Under the pieces are notes generated by a model. The model was not told where the DNA came from and did not search any database. It saw only the letters and a program-made list of their open reading frames with translations. Both the position numbers and the translations under genes were made by a program. This document shows positions 31,614 to 40,936 of a DNA stretch of 64,000 nucleotides, piece after piece; position 1 is the first letter of the stretch, and each line of letters starts with the position of its first letter. This DNA comes from JAYVSZ01 sp043774925 (GTDB lineage: Bacteria; Pseudomonadota; Gammaproteobacteria; Burkholderiales; Methylophilaceae), in contig JAYVSZ010000015.1 in assembly GCA_043774925.1 (NCBI GenBank), positions 1 through 64,000 of the forward strand. The letters are read 5' to 3'.

Positions 31614-32727
31614 ACATCTCGCTTTTCAAACGCGTCACCCTTCGCGCCCTCACCGCACCAGCTAAGGCTTCTAGCAAAATCACACTTTCGCCCCAGCCCA
31701 AACAGCCATCGGTGATTGATTTTCCATATTCCAAATCACAACCTGGCACATGGTCTTGTCGCCCCGCATGCAAGTGCGATTCCACCATCACGCCAATAAT
31801 ACGTGCATCGCCTTGCGCAATTTGCACACCCACATCGCGCGCCACTTCAATTTGCTGTTGATACTGCTTACTGCTGTTGCCATGACTACAATCGACCATC
31901 AAGCGTGGCGCAAGGCCAGCGGTTGCGATGCCAGCACAAGCCGCATCTATGCTTTTCGCATCGTAATTCGGCATTTTGCCGCCACGTAAAATCACGTGGC
32001 AATCTTCATTGCCAGCGGTCGAAATAATCGCCGATTGTCCTTCTTTGGTGACAGATAAGAAATGGTGTGGCCTTACAGCGGTTTTAATCGCATCAATCGC
32101 CACATTCACACTGCCATCCGTGCCATTTTTAAAGCCCACAGGGCACGATAAGCCCGATGCCAGTTCGCGATGCACTTGCGATTCCGTGGTGCGCGCGCCA
32201 ATCGCGCCCCAACTGACTAAATCAGCGGTGTATTGCGGCGTAATCAAATCTAAAAATTCCATGCCCGCAGGCATGCCAAGCTCGTTCACATCCAGCAAAA
32301 ATTTACGCGCTTTTTCTAAGCCTTCATTAATCGCGTAACTGCCGTCAAGGTGCGGATCGTTAATCAGCCCTTTCCAGCCGACGGTGGTGCGTGGTTTCTC
32401 GAAGTACACTCGCATCACAATCAGCAAATCGGCGCTCAAACGGTCGCGCAAGTCTTTTAAAAGATGCGCGTATTCCATACCAGCCTTAGTATCGTGAATG
32501 CTGCAAGGCCCGATAATTACTAGCAAACGGTCGTCCAAGTCGTGCAAAATATTGTGAATCGTTTTGCGCGTAGCCAAAATATTTTGCGTGCTCGTGGCGC
32601 TTTCTTTCAGGCGCGCAATGAGCTCAATCGGCGTAATCAGCGGCTTAATTTCACGAACGCGGACGTCGTCCGTCGCTAATTTTTCGTAGCTGGCAATGGT
32701 AAGGCCTTGTTTTTCTGCTTCAGTCAT
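31612..32727 (-). CDS. aroG: 3-deoxy-7-phosphoheptulonate (DAHP) synthase, class I
   Basis: 371 residues. Class I (AroFGH) DAHP synthase: VIIGPCSIHDTKAGMEYA, MRVYFEKPRTTVGWKGLIND, GARTTESQVHRELASGLSCP and VDCSHGNSSK. Condenses phosphoenolpyruvate with erythrose 4-phosphate, the entry to aromatic amino acids. Such enzymes are usually inhibited by Phe, Tyr or Trp; which one cannot be read here. It overlaps hisC by 8 nt and is the last gene of the gyrA-serC-serA-pheA-hisC run. Confidence 0.93.
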   Translation of the reverse strand: MTEAEKQGLTIASYEKLATDDVRVREIKPLITPIELIARLKESATSTQNILATRKTIHNILHDLDDRLLVIIGPCSIHDTKAGMEYAHLLKDLRDRLSADLLIVMRVYFEKPRTTVGWKGLINDPHLDGSYAINEGLEKARKFLLDVNELGMPAGMEFLDLITPQYTADLVSWGAIGARTTESQVHRELASGLSCPVGFKNGTDGSVNVAIDAIKTAVRPHHFLSVTKEGQSAIISTAGNEDCHVILRGGKMPNYDAKSIDAACAGIATAGLAPRLMVDCSHGNSSKQYQQQIEVARDVGVQIAQGDARIIGVMVESHLHAGRQDHVPGCDLEYGKSITDGCLGWGESVILLEALAGAVRARRVTRLKSEM

Positions 32728-33820
32728 TAATAATCTTATTCAATATTTCTAAAAATTTTGCGTTTTCGCTAAATAATCCAACACTTACACGCAAATAATC
32801 AGGCATTTCGTAATTGGCGATTGGACGCACAATCACGCCATTTTGTAACAGTTTTTGGTTCACTTGCGCTGCGTTTGCTATTTTAAAGCTGACAAAATTG
32901 CCAAACGAAGGAATGTATTCTAAGCCTAATTTGTGAAAACCCTGTGTCAATTGCGCCATACCTGCCATGTTCGCAGCGTAACTGCGTGCGACAAAATCCT
33001 CATCGGCCAACGAGGCAACCGCCGCCACTTGCGCGATGGAGTTCACATTAAACGGCTGACGCACGCGGTTGAGCATATCAGCGACATCGGTGTGCATCAG
33101 GCCAAAACCTACGCGCAAGCCTGCGAGGCCGTACGCTTTGGAAAAAGTGCGCGAAATAATCAAATTCGGAAATTCTGCCAGCCAGTTAATCGCTTCAGAT
33201 TTATGTTCTGCACTTAAATATTCGCCATAAGCCTCATCCAGCAAAATAAGCACATGGCTGGGAGCCGCATGGATAAAGGCGCGCAGAGCATCCTTATTAA
33301 TGAGCGTACCCGTCGGATTGTTTGGATTTGCAATAAAAATGAGTTTGGTTTTGGGCGTAATGGCTTTGGCAAAAGCAGCCAAATCATGCGCAAAATCTTT
33401 AGCTGGAATCACCACGCCTGTTGCGCCAACCGCTTGCGTCACCAATGGATACACGGCAAACGCATGTCGGGAATAAATCGCTTCGTCACGTTCGCCCAAA
33501 AATGCTCTTGCAGCCAGCTCCAGTATGTCGTTCGAGCCATTACCAAACACGATTTGGTTTGGCGAAACACCAAATTTTTTGCTCACCGCATCACGCAGGG
33601 CGAAACTGTTGCCGTCAGGGTAGCGCGCAATGTCGCCAATTGCGTCTTCAATCGCCATTTGCGCTTTTGGGCTGATGCCAAGCGGGTTTTCGTTGGACGC
33701 GAGTTTGACAATATCGGCTTCGTTCAAGCCCATTTCGCGCGCAAGCTCAGCAATCGGCTTGCCGCCTTGATAGGGTGCGATTACCCGAATATAATCAGGT
33801 GCTAATTCTTTTAAATTCAT
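32720..33820 (-). CDS. hisC: Histidinol-phosphate aminotransferase
   Basis: 366 residues, PLP fold type I. LASNENPLGISPKAQ near the N-terminus, NPNNPTGTLI, LDEAYGEYL, and the PLP lysine in SRTFSKAYGLAGLRVGF. It transaminates imidazole acetol phosphate in histidine synthesis. In this pheA-hisC-aroG context it probably also, or mainly, acts on aromatic keto acids such as phenylpyruvate. Gap to pheA is 2 bp. A second hisC in the histidine operon elsewhere would support the aromatic role. Confidence 0.93.
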   Translation of the reverse strand: MNLKELAPDYIRVIAPYQGGKPIAELAREMGLNEADIVKLASNENPLGISPKAQMAIEDAIGDIARYPDGNSFALRDAVSKKFGVSPNQIVFGNGSNDILELAARAFLGERDEAIYSRHAFAVYPLVTQAVGATGVVIPAKDFAHDLAAFAKAITPKTKLIFIANPNNPTGTLINKDALRAFIHAAPSHVLILLDEAYGEYLSAEHKSEAINWLAEFPNLIISRTFSKAYGLAGLRVGFGLMHTDVADMLNRVRQPFNVNSIAQVAAVASLADEDFVARSYAANMAGMAQLTQGFHKLGLEYIPSFGNFVSFKIANAAQVNQKLLQNGVIVRPIANYEMPDYLRVSVGLFSENAKFLEILNKIIND

Positions 33821-33822
33821 GA

Positions 33823-34920
33823 CTAAATCACAGCGATGGGGTAAGAGCCGAGCACTTTGACGGAAGACGCGCGTTCACGCAAATCTGTCAGCGCGGCCTG
33901 GACTTTTTGGTCGTTTTGGTGACCTTCGATATCGACGAAAAACACGTAATTCCAAAGTTCAATTTTCGATGGGCGTGATTCCAGCTTGGTCATGCTCACG
34001 CCATGTCGCGCAAGCGGTTCCAGCAGCTCCACCATCGCGCCAGGTTTGTTTTTGGTGCTTAACACGAGTGAGGTTTTGTCGTTGCCAGAAGCCGCGACTT
34101 CGTGTTTGCCCATCACCAAAAAGCGTGTGGTATTTTTCGGATCATCCTCAATATTTTCCGCCAGCACATTCAAATCAAACAACTCTGCCGCGCGTTTGCT
34201 GGCAATGGCGGCGGCAAATGTGCCATCCGCAGAAACCAACTCATGAATCATTTGCGCAGCGATAGCATTGCTGGTCACCGCTTCGCGCGTGGCTTTTGGC
34301 AGATTCTTATTCAGCCACTCGTGGCATTGCGAAAGCGATTGGCTGTGCGAAAACACATGATGAATTCTGCTAATGTCCACCTGCTTGGAAAGCAAGCAAT
34401 GATGCACCGGCAGGGTGATTTCGCCACAAATTTTAAGCGGGCTGGAAAGTAACAAATCCAGCGTCAAGCCAATCGCACCTTCAGTCGAATTTTCTACTGG
34501 CACCACGCCATAATCCGCTTGATTCGCTTCCAGTGTGCGGAAAACCTCGTCGATTGAACCGCACACCACCGCTTGCCTGCCTTGGCCAAATTGCTTGAGC
34601 GCAGCTTCCTCTGAATACGTGCCTAATGGCCCTAAAAATGCGATTGAAAGCTCTTTTTCCAGCGCGCGGCAGTTGGACATCACCGCGCGGAAAATATGGC
34701 TGACAGCTTCGTTTTCTAGCGGGCCTTTATTCTGCTCTTGCAAGCGGCGCAGCACTTGCGCTTCACGCTCAGGGCGATAAATCACGCCATCATCCTTGCC
34801 GCCATTTTGCTTAACGTAGCCAATTTGGCGCGCAAGTTTTGCCCGCGCGTTGACGAGTTTCAACACTTCGTCGTCAATCGAGTCGATTTGGTCGCGATAT
34901 TGTTTTAATTGGTCGGTCAT
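33823..34920 (-). CDS. pheA: Bifunctional chorismate mutase / prephenate dehydratase
   Basis: 365 residues. An AroQ chorismate mutase (about 1-90; LKQYRDQIDSIDDEVLKLVN, VIYRPEREAQVLRRL) is fused to a prephenate dehydratase (about 92-270; FLGPLGTYSEEAALKQFG, VPVENSTEGAIGLTLDLL, NTTRFLVMG). A C-terminal ACT domain carries the Phe-sensing ESRPSK motif. Converts chorismate to phenylpyruvate. Six bases separate it from serA. Confidence 0.95.
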   Translation of the reverse strand: MTDQLKQYRDQIDSIDDEVLKLVNARAKLARQIGYVKQNGGKDDGVIYRPEREAQVLRRLQEQNKGPLENEAVSHIFRAVMSNCRALEKELSIAFLGPLGTYSEEAALKQFGQGRQAVVCGSIDEVFRTLEANQADYGVVPVENSTEGAIGLTLDLLLSSPLKICGEITLPVHHCLLSKQVDISRIHHVFSHSQSLSQCHEWLNKNLPKATREAVTSNAIAAQMIHELVSADGTFAAAIASKRAAELFDLNVLAENIEDDPKNTTRFLVMGKHEVAASGNDKTSLVLSTKNKPGAMVELLEPLARHGVSMTKLESRPSKIELWNYVFFVDIEGHQNDQKVQAALTDLRERASSVKVLGSYPIAVI

Positions 34921-34926
34921 TACTCT

Positions 34927-36108
34927 CTAATTGTTCAGCGGCAAAGCGCGTACGTTGAGCACGCCATCCAGCGCGCGCAACTCCGTAATCACCCTGGCGG
35001 GCACCGCCGAATCCAAATCCACCAAGGTATAAGCCATATCGCCGCGCGATTTATTCGACATATTATGAATGTTCAAGCCCGCATTTGCCATGGCGGTAGA
35101 AATCTGCCCGAGCATATTCGGCACATTGGCATTGGCAATCGCCAAGCGGTGCGCCGATTCGCGGTTCATTTGCACGTTAGGAAAGTTCACAGCGTTCAAA
35201 ATATTGCCGTTTTCCAAATAATCGCGCAGCTGATCGGCCACCATGACTGCGCAGTTATCCTCAGCCTCTTGCGTGGATGCACCCAAATGCGGCAGCGCGA
35301 CGACATGTGCATGATCTTTCAGCGTATTTGTGGGGAAATCGCAAATATAACTGTGCAATTTTTTCGCGTCTAGCGCCTCTTTAACCGCCTTCTCATCGAC
35401 AATACCTTCGCGCGAGAAGTTCAGCAATACCGCGCTGTGCTTCATTAAAGCCAAGCGCTCGGCGTTAACCATGTGCTTAGTCGCGGGAATCAGCGGCACA
35501 TGTAGCGTGACGAAATCGCTATGTTTGAGTACATCTTCCACACTGTGCGCGCGCTTCACTTGCGAAGACAAACGCCAAGCTTGATCCACCGAAATTTCTG
35601 GATCGTAACCCAATACATGCATGCCAAGCTTCAGCGCGGTATCCGCCACCAAACCACCAATCGCGCCAAGGCCAATAATGCCCAAAGTACGGCCTGGTAA
35701 CTCAACGCCAGCGAAGTGTTTTTTGCCATCCTCCACGCTTTTCGACATGGTCGCGTCATCGCCCTGCAAAGTCGTCACAAACTTTATGGCAGGGCCAAGA
35801 TTGCGCGCTGCGATTAGCATGCCCGCTAAAACCAGCTCCTTAACCGCATTGGCATTGGCGCCTGGGCTATTAAATACTGGCACGCCGCGTGCGCTTAAAG
35901 CAGAAATGGGAATATTATTGGTGCCAGCACCTGCCCTAGCAACTGCTTGCACGCTGGCTGGAATGTCCATGGTGTGCATGTCGAACGAGCGTAGCATAAT
36001 TCCATCTGGCTCAGCGAGCTCGCCAGAAACTTCAAAATTATCCGCAGGGAAACGTTTTAAGCCGTGCGATGAAATTTTGTTAAGAACCAACACCTTATGC
36101 TTCGCCAT
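34927..36108 (-). CDS. serA: D-3-phosphoglycerate dehydrogenase
   Basis: 393 residues. NAD-dependent 2-hydroxyacid dehydrogenase: GIIGLGAIGGLVAD (Rossmann loop near 143-156), the catalytic Arg in LLNFSREGIVDE, and the His in ALPHLGASTQEAED. A C-terminal ACT domain (NMLGQISTAMANAGLNIHNM) suggests serine control. First step of serine synthesis, followed by SerC from the upstream neighbour. The short N-terminus begins directly at the substrate domain (HKVLVLNKIS), as in the compact form of this enzyme. Confidence 0.93.
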   Translation of the reverse strand: MAKHKVLVLNKISSHGLKRFPADNFEVSGELAEPDGIMLRSFDMHTMDIPASVQAVARAGAGTNNIPISALSARGVPVFNSPGANANAVKELVLAGMLIAARNLGPAIKFVTTLQGDDATMSKSVEDGKKHFAGVELPGRTLGIIGLGAIGGLVADTALKLGMHVLGYDPEISVDQAWRLSSQVKRAHSVEDVLKHSDFVTLHVPLIPATKHMVNAERLALMKHSAVLLNFSREGIVDEKAVKEALDAKKLHSYICDFPTNTLKDHAHVVALPHLGASTQEAEDNCAVMVADQLRDYLENGNILNAVNFPNVQMNRESAHRLAIANANVPNMLGQISTAMANAGLNIHNMSNKSRGDMAYTLVDLDSAVPARVITELRALDGVLNVRALPLNN

Positions 36109-36162
36109 GCTTTACCACTCCCCTATGCGGCCAGTATTTTTCGGCCTAATGATTTGTTATTT

Positions 36163-37245
36163 TTAACTGTGACTTTGCTCGAAGGCCTTCATAAAATCAA
36201 CTAAAGTTTGCACACCTTCTACTGGCATCGCGTTATAAATAGAGGCGCGCATACCGCCCACAGAACGGTGACCTTTTAATTGCAACAAGCCACGATTTTT
36301 CGCCTCTTTCAAGAAGTCTTCATCTAAAGCTTCATTTGCTAGCGTGAATGGAATATTCATGCGTGAGCGATTTTCCTTCGCTGTTGGGCAATTGTAAAAA
36401 TCGGTGCTATCCAAGTAATCGTAAAGCATGTTGGCTTTTAAAATATTGGTTTTTTCCATTGCCGCCAAGCCACCTTTGGCTTTGAGCATTTTAAACACCA
36501 AACCAGCCACGTAAATAGCAAATGTCGGCGGCGTGTTGTACATGGATTCGTTATCTGCATGGATTTTGTAATCATACATACTCGGCGTGCCAGCCATGGT
36601 TTCGCCAATCAAATCCTCGCGCACAATCACAATCGCCAAGCCTGCTGGACCGATATTTTTTTGCGAACCTGCATAAATCAGCGCATATTTGGAAACATCT
36701 ATCGGGCGCGACAAAATATGCGAAGACATATCCGCCACCAAAGGCACATCGCCTGTGTTGGGTGTTTCGAAAATCTCAACGCCGCCAATCGTTTCGTTGG
36801 TGCAAATATGCACGTAAGCCGCATCTGCATTGAGTTTCCAGCCAGATGAAGCAGGCGCATAACTGAAATTTTTGTCAGCTGAAGTGGCGACCACATTCAC
36901 TTCACAATACTTTTTCGCCTCAGAAATGGCTTTTTTTGACCATTCGCCAGAATTTAAATAATCTGCCGTTTTCTTACCGCGCAGTAAATTCATGGGAATC
37001 ATGCCAAACTGCGCCGAGCCGCCACCTTGCAAAAATAATACTTTGTAATTAGCAGGAATCGCCAACAACTCGCGCAAATCCGCTTCAGCTTCTGCCGCAA
37101 TACTCATGAACTCTTTGCCGCGGTGCGACATTTCCATCACAGACATGCCAGAGCCATGCCAATCGAGCAGCTCAGCTTGCACTTGCGTGAGCACATCCTT
37201 TGGTAGCACAGCCGGACCAGCGGAAAAATTGTAAATCTGCGTCAT
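36163..37245 (-). CDS. serC: Phosphoserine aminotransferase
   Basis: 360 residues. Typical start IYNFSAGPAVLPKDVL, phosphate-binding GGGSAQFGMIPMNLL, and the PLP lysine in IYAGSQKNIGPAGLAIVIV. Forms phosphoserine from 3-phosphohydroxypyruvate; also acts in pyridoxine synthesis. Sits between gyrA (40-bp gap) and serA (54-bp gap) on one transcript. Confidence 0.95.
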   Translation of the reverse strand: MTQIYNFSAGPAVLPKDVLTQVQAELLDWHGSGMSVMEMSHRGKEFMSIAAEAEADLRELLAIPANYKVLFLQGGGSAQFGMIPMNLLRGKKTADYLNSGEWSKKAISEAKKYCEVNVVATSADKNFSYAPASSGWKLNADAAYVHICTNETIGGVEIFETPNTGDVPLVADMSSHILSRPIDVSKYALIYAGSQKNIGPAGLAIVIVREDLIGETMAGTPSMYDYKIHADNESMYNTPPTFAIYVAGLVFKMLKAKGGLAAMEKTNILKANMLYDYLDSTDFYNCPTAKENRSRMNIPFTLANEALDEDFLKEAKNRGLLQLKGHRSVGGMRASIYNAMPVEGVQTLVDFMKAFEQSHS

Positions 37246-37285
37246 CTAAAAACTCTCCAAAATTAAAGCTATTATCAAAGTTGCA

Positions 37286-39862
37286 TTATTCTACATCACT
37301 GCCAATTTCATCATCTGTTTCGACGATTTTCTCTAGGCCAGAAAGCTTCTCGCCCTCGCCCAAGTTAATCAGCGTCACGCCTTGTGTGGCGCGTCCCATG
37401 TCTCGAATCTCTTTCACGCGCGTGCGAATCAACACGCCACCCGTTGTAATCAGCATAATTTCATCATCGTCACCCACTAATTTCGCCGCCACTACCAAGC
37501 CGTTACGGTCACTCACAGCAATGGCTTTTACGCCTTGCGTGCCGCGACCAGAGTGGCGGAACTCTGCCAATACCGTGCGTTTGCCATAGCCATTTTCTGT
37601 GGCTACCAGCACAGACTGCTGGTCATTATCTGCAATTAAGAGCGAAAGCACTTGTTGCTTAGCGGCGAGCTTCATGCCGCGCACACCACGCGTGGCGCGC
37701 CCCATTGGCCGCACATCATCCTCGGTAAACCATACCGCCTTGCCGCCGTTAGAAACCAGCACAATATCATTTTTGCCATTGGTAATTTCAGCGCCAATCA
37801 AGTAATCGCCCTCGTCCAGTTTAATAGCGATAATGCCGTTTTTGCGCGGATTTGCAAATTCTGTCAATGCAGTTTTTTTCACCGTGCCTTGTGCCGTTGT
37901 CATAAAAATAAAGTGGTTTTCATCAAACTCTTTTACCGACAAAATGGCGTTAATTTTTTCGTTTTCATCCAGCGGGAATAAGTTCACAATTGGCTTGCCA
38001 CGCCCGATTCTACTGCCTTGTGGCACTTCATACACCTTCAGCCAATACACTTGACCAAGGCTACTGAAGCACAGAATGTAATCGTGCGTATTCGCCACAA
38101 ACATTTTGTCGATAAAGTCATCTTCTTTGGTCGGCGCCGCTTGTTTGCCACGTCCACCGCGTTTTTGTGCGCGATACTCTTCTAGCGGTTGCGATTTAAT
38201 ATAACCTGTGTGCGACAGCGTCACCACAACATCTTGCGGCGTGATTAAATCTTCTAGCGATAAATCTTGCGCATTCTCGATGATTTCAGAGCGGCGTTTA
38301 TCACCAAATTGTTTGCGAATTTCAGTCAACTCATCGGTAATCATGGTTGTTACGCGTGCGGCATTGGCCAAGATATGCAGCAAGTCCGCAATTACGTCCA
38401 TCACTTCTTTGTATTCCGTTACAATTTTGTCTTGCTCAAGGCCAGTTAAGCGTTGCAGGCGCATTTGCAAGATTTCTTGCGCTTGCACTTCGCTTAATTT
38501 GTAGCCTTTTTCGCTCAAACCAAACGCTTCATCCAAGCCTTCTGGTCGCGAAGCCTCCATCGCGGCGCGTTTCAACATTTCCTCTACCACAGGCGATTGC
38601 CACGTCTTCGCCATCAAGTCCACTTTGGCTTCAGGCGGCGTTGGTGCGGCTTTTATAATCGCAATCATTTCATCCACATTGGCCAGCGCCACTGCCAAGC
38701 CTTCCAACACATGACCACGCTCACGCGCTTTGCGCAGTTCAAATACTGTGCGGCGCGTAATGACCTCACGGCGATGGCGTAAAAACGCCTCTAACATTTG
38801 TTTTAAGTTCAGCAAACGTGGCTGACCATCGAGCAAAGCCACCATATTCATGCCAAACGTATCTTGCAGTTGCGTTTGTTTGTAGAGATTATTCAATACA
38901 ACCTCAGGCACTTCACCACGTTTAAGCTCAATCACAACGCGCATGCCAGCTTTATCCGATTCATCGCGCAAATCAGAAATGCCTTCGATTTTCTTTTCGT
39001 TCACCAGCTCGGCAATTTTCTCGACGAAGGTTTTCTTGTTTACCTGGTAAGGCAACTCGTCCACAATCAGCGCCTGACGGCCGCCGGATTTGTCCATATC
39101 TTCAAAGTGTGTGCGACCGCGCATCACCACGCGTCCACGGCCTGTGCGGTAGCCTTCTTTTACGCCCACCGTGCCGTAGATAATGCCCGCGGTTGGGAAA
39201 TCTGGCGCTGGCACTAGCTCAATCAGCTCATCAATAGTGGTCTCTGGGTTTTTAAGTAAAGCAAAACATGCGTCCAATACTTCATTGATGTTATGTGGCG
39301 GAATGTTGGTCGCCATACCTACCGCAATGCCCGAACTGCCGTTAATCAGCAAGTTAGGAATACGCGCTGGCATAATCAGCGGTTCATGCTCGCTGCCATC
39401 GTAGTTAGGGCCAAAATCAACGGTTTCTTTATCAATATCGGCCAATAATTCATGGGCGATTTTTGCCATGCGGATTTCCGTATAACGCATTGCAGCCGCG
39501 TTATCACCATCCACCGAACCGAAGTTACCTTGGCCATCCACCAGCATATAGCGCAAGCTAAAGTCCTGCGCCATCCGCACGATGGTGTCGTACACCGCCG
39601 TGTCGCCATGTGGATGGTATTTACCTATCACATCGCCTACAATACGTGCAGATTTTTTGTACGGCTTATTGTAATCATTGCTCAGCTCATGCATGGCAAA
39701 TAACACGCGGCGATGCACTGGCTTTAAACCATCACGCACATCGGGTAGCGCGCGGCCTACAATCACGCTCATGGCGTAATCGAGATAGCTTCTTCGCATC
39801 TCGTCTTCTAAACTAATTGGCAGGGTTTCTTTGGCAAACTGGTCGATTGGTTTATCTGTCAT
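37286..39862 (-). CDS. gyrA: DNA gyrase subunit A
   Basis: 858 residues. The active-site tyrosine is in AAMRYTE (Y127). The quinolone-determining segment reads YHPHGDTAVYD: Thr88 where E. coli has Ser83, Asp92 where it has Asp87. The C-terminal pinwheel has six beta-blades and the GyrA box QKRGGRGK. The acidic tail (EKIVETDDEIGSDVE) is usual. With GyrB it introduces negative supercoils. First gene of a minus-strand run leading to serC and the aromatic genes. Confidence 0.97.
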   Translation of the reverse strand: MTDKPIDQFAKETLPISLEDEMRRSYLDYAMSVIVGRALPDVRDGLKPVHRRVLFAMHELSNDYNKPYKKSARIVGDVIGKYHPHGDTAVYDTIVRMAQDFSLRYMLVDGQGNFGSVDGDNAAAMRYTEIRMAKIAHELLADIDKETVDFGPNYDGSEHEPLIMPARIPNLLINGSSGIAVGMATNIPPHNINEVLDACFALLKNPETTIDELIELVPAPDFPTAGIIYGTVGVKEGYRTGRGRVVMRGRTHFEDMDKSGGRQALIVDELPYQVNKKTFVEKIAELVNEKKIEGISDLRDESDKAGMRVVIELKRGEVPEVVLNNLYKQTQLQDTFGMNMVALLDGQPRLLNLKQMLEAFLRHRREVITRRTVFELRKARERGHVLEGLAVALANVDEMIAIIKAAPTPPEAKVDLMAKTWQSPVVEEMLKRAAMEASRPEGLDEAFGLSEKGYKLSEVQAQEILQMRLQRLTGLEQDKIVTEYKEVMDVIADLLHILANAARVTTMITDELTEIRKQFGDKRRSEIIENAQDLSLEDLITPQDVVVTLSHTGYIKSQPLEEYRAQKRGGRGKQAAPTKEDDFIDKMFVANTHDYILCFSSLGQVYWLKVYEVPQGSRIGRGKPIVNLFPLDENEKINAILSVKEFDENHFIFMTTAQGTVKKTALTEFANPRKNGIIAIKLDEGDYLIGAEITNGKNDIVLVSNGGKAVWFTEDDVRPMGRATRGVRGMKLAAKQQVLSLLIADNDQQSVLVATENGYGKRTVLAEFRHSGRGTQGVKAIAVSDRNGLVVAAKLVGDDDEIMLITTGGVLIRTRVKEIRDMGRATQGVTLINLGEGEKLSGLEKIVETDDEIGSDVE

Positions 39863-40140
39863 TTGTTTCGTTTTTCTGCGTTAATGCTGCTTTTTTTGAG
39901 CGCGTTTTTATAAGATATTTTCTCACCAAATATTAACATGTTTAGCGCATTAAAGCAGTGCTTATCAGCGATATTTAATGCCTAAAACACATCTTAAATT
40001 TTTAACAATTTCTGTTTATAATTTAAACATAAAATTAATAAATATATTCAACTGGGCGAATGTGTCTTTAAGCGTAAAACCAGTTTAACGTTCAGATATT
40101 CTATCTGTTCTTACCAAAAACTTAACCCAAGGATATCAAC
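39863..40140. promoter_or_regulatory. Divergent region between gyrA and the rubrerythrin remnant
   Basis: A 278-bp AT-rich stretch. A TATAAT at 40017-40022 with a poor -35 (TTAAAT, 39994) could be the old promoter of the decayed plus-strand operon. No gyrA promoter stands out on the minus strand. No ORF or repeat was seen. Confidence 0.35.
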
Positions 40141-40176
40141 ATGCAACTTAAAAGGATTCAAAACTGAAGAAGGAAT
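40141..40176 (+). pseudogene. Rubrerythrin N-terminal remnant, frameshifted
   Basis: ATGCAACTTAAA then, after skipping one A, GGATTCAAAACTGAAGAAGG reads MQLK-GFKTEEG, very like the rubrerythrin start MQLKGSKTE. The rest of the gene is missing; the next start codon (40180) follows at once. In relatives rubrerythrin is followed by the Fe-S gene whose fragment comes next, which supports the reading. Confidence 0.55.
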
Positions 40177-40179
40177 ACC

Positions 40180-40419
40180 ATGAGCCGCGAAGGCAATCTA
40201 GAAGCGGCTACCCGACATGCCTTAGATTGGCAGAATCCAGACTTTTACAACGAAGAAAGCTTAAACCACGAGCTTGAGCGCATTTTTGATATTTGTCACG
40301 GCTGCCGCCGTTGTGTGAGCCTGTGCAACAGTTTCCCCACCCCGTTCAATTTGAACAACAACAATCAGGACATTGAAATATGTCTACAATGTTGGGGGAA
40401 GTCCACTGATTACTATTGA
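40180..40419 (+). pseudogene. N-terminal fragment of a heterodisulfide-reductase-like Fe-S protein
   Basis: 79 codons. The first 50 or so match the start of an Fe-S protein found in betaproteobacterial rubrerythrin operons: EAATRHALDWQNPDFYNEES, LERIFDICHGCRRCVSLCN, SFPT. The full protein is over 400 residues; here the match is lost after SFPT and the frame ends with an unrelated NNNNQDIEICLQCWGKSTDYY-type tail. In the +1 frame, 40381-40453 reads on to SPLITIEQLESLRSDLN and a stop, perhaps the end of another deleted gene. GAAGGAATACC is the preserved ribosome site. It can hold at most part of one cluster and is unlikely to work. Confidence 0.75.
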
Positions 40420-40449
40420 GCAGCTAGAATCGCTGCGCAGTGATTTAAA

Positions 40450-40797
40450 TTAGTTTAAGCGACTTTTAGCTTGCTTAATCTCTGGCATGCCAATGTGGCT
40501 AGCAACTGCCAACATCTGCTCAACAAGTGCCAATAGCTGCTCAACATACTCAACAATCTGCTTGTAAATTGCATTAAATAAATCAGCATCCTTGCTAAAG
40601 CTGAAGGCATCTTTTGCTGATTCGATCGAGCAGTTTACTTCTACTTTTATTGCACTAAGATCTTTCGATAAGCGGGTCATCAAATTTTCATCGTCCAGCT
40701 TATTTTTCAAGCCATTCAACTGCAACTCATTTTTAGCCAACTTGCCAGCCCAAGCAGTAAATTGCGATTCCAAACCTTTGTTGCTGTGAATCATCAT
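40450..40797 (-). CDS. Hypothetical helical protein
   Basis: 115 residues, almost entirely helical and charged, with heptad-like spacing (LAKNELQLNGLKNKLDDENL; YKQIVEYVEQLLALVEQML). No signal peptide, no Cys clusters and no family recognised. Possible coiled-coil adaptor or phasin-like protein. It is convergent with the Fe-S remnant (30-bp gap) and preceded by no close gene; a weak AGGATAA lies before the start. Codon use is like its neighbours, so it is likely a real gene. Confidence 0.6.
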   Translation of the reverse strand: MMIHSNKGLESQFTAWAGKLAKNELQLNGLKNKLDDENLMTRLSKDLSAIKVEVNCSIESAKDAFSFSKDADLFNAIYKQIVEYVEQLLALVEQMLAVASHIGMPEIKQAKSRLN

Positions 40798-40936
40798 TTT
40801 GTATTATCCTAATTAGATTGTTACTAATTTGTCATCTAAAAAACTGTTTGGATAAAACATCCAAACTGAATGAAGGCATCATACAAAGTGCTAAAAAAAT
40901 TACCAGCTTATTTACAATAGTTAACAATCGCGCATA

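Noticed and set aside
37200..39820. Many plus-strand ORFs opposite gyrA and other long genes
   Set aside because: They are antisense shadows with no recognisable domains or ribosome sites.
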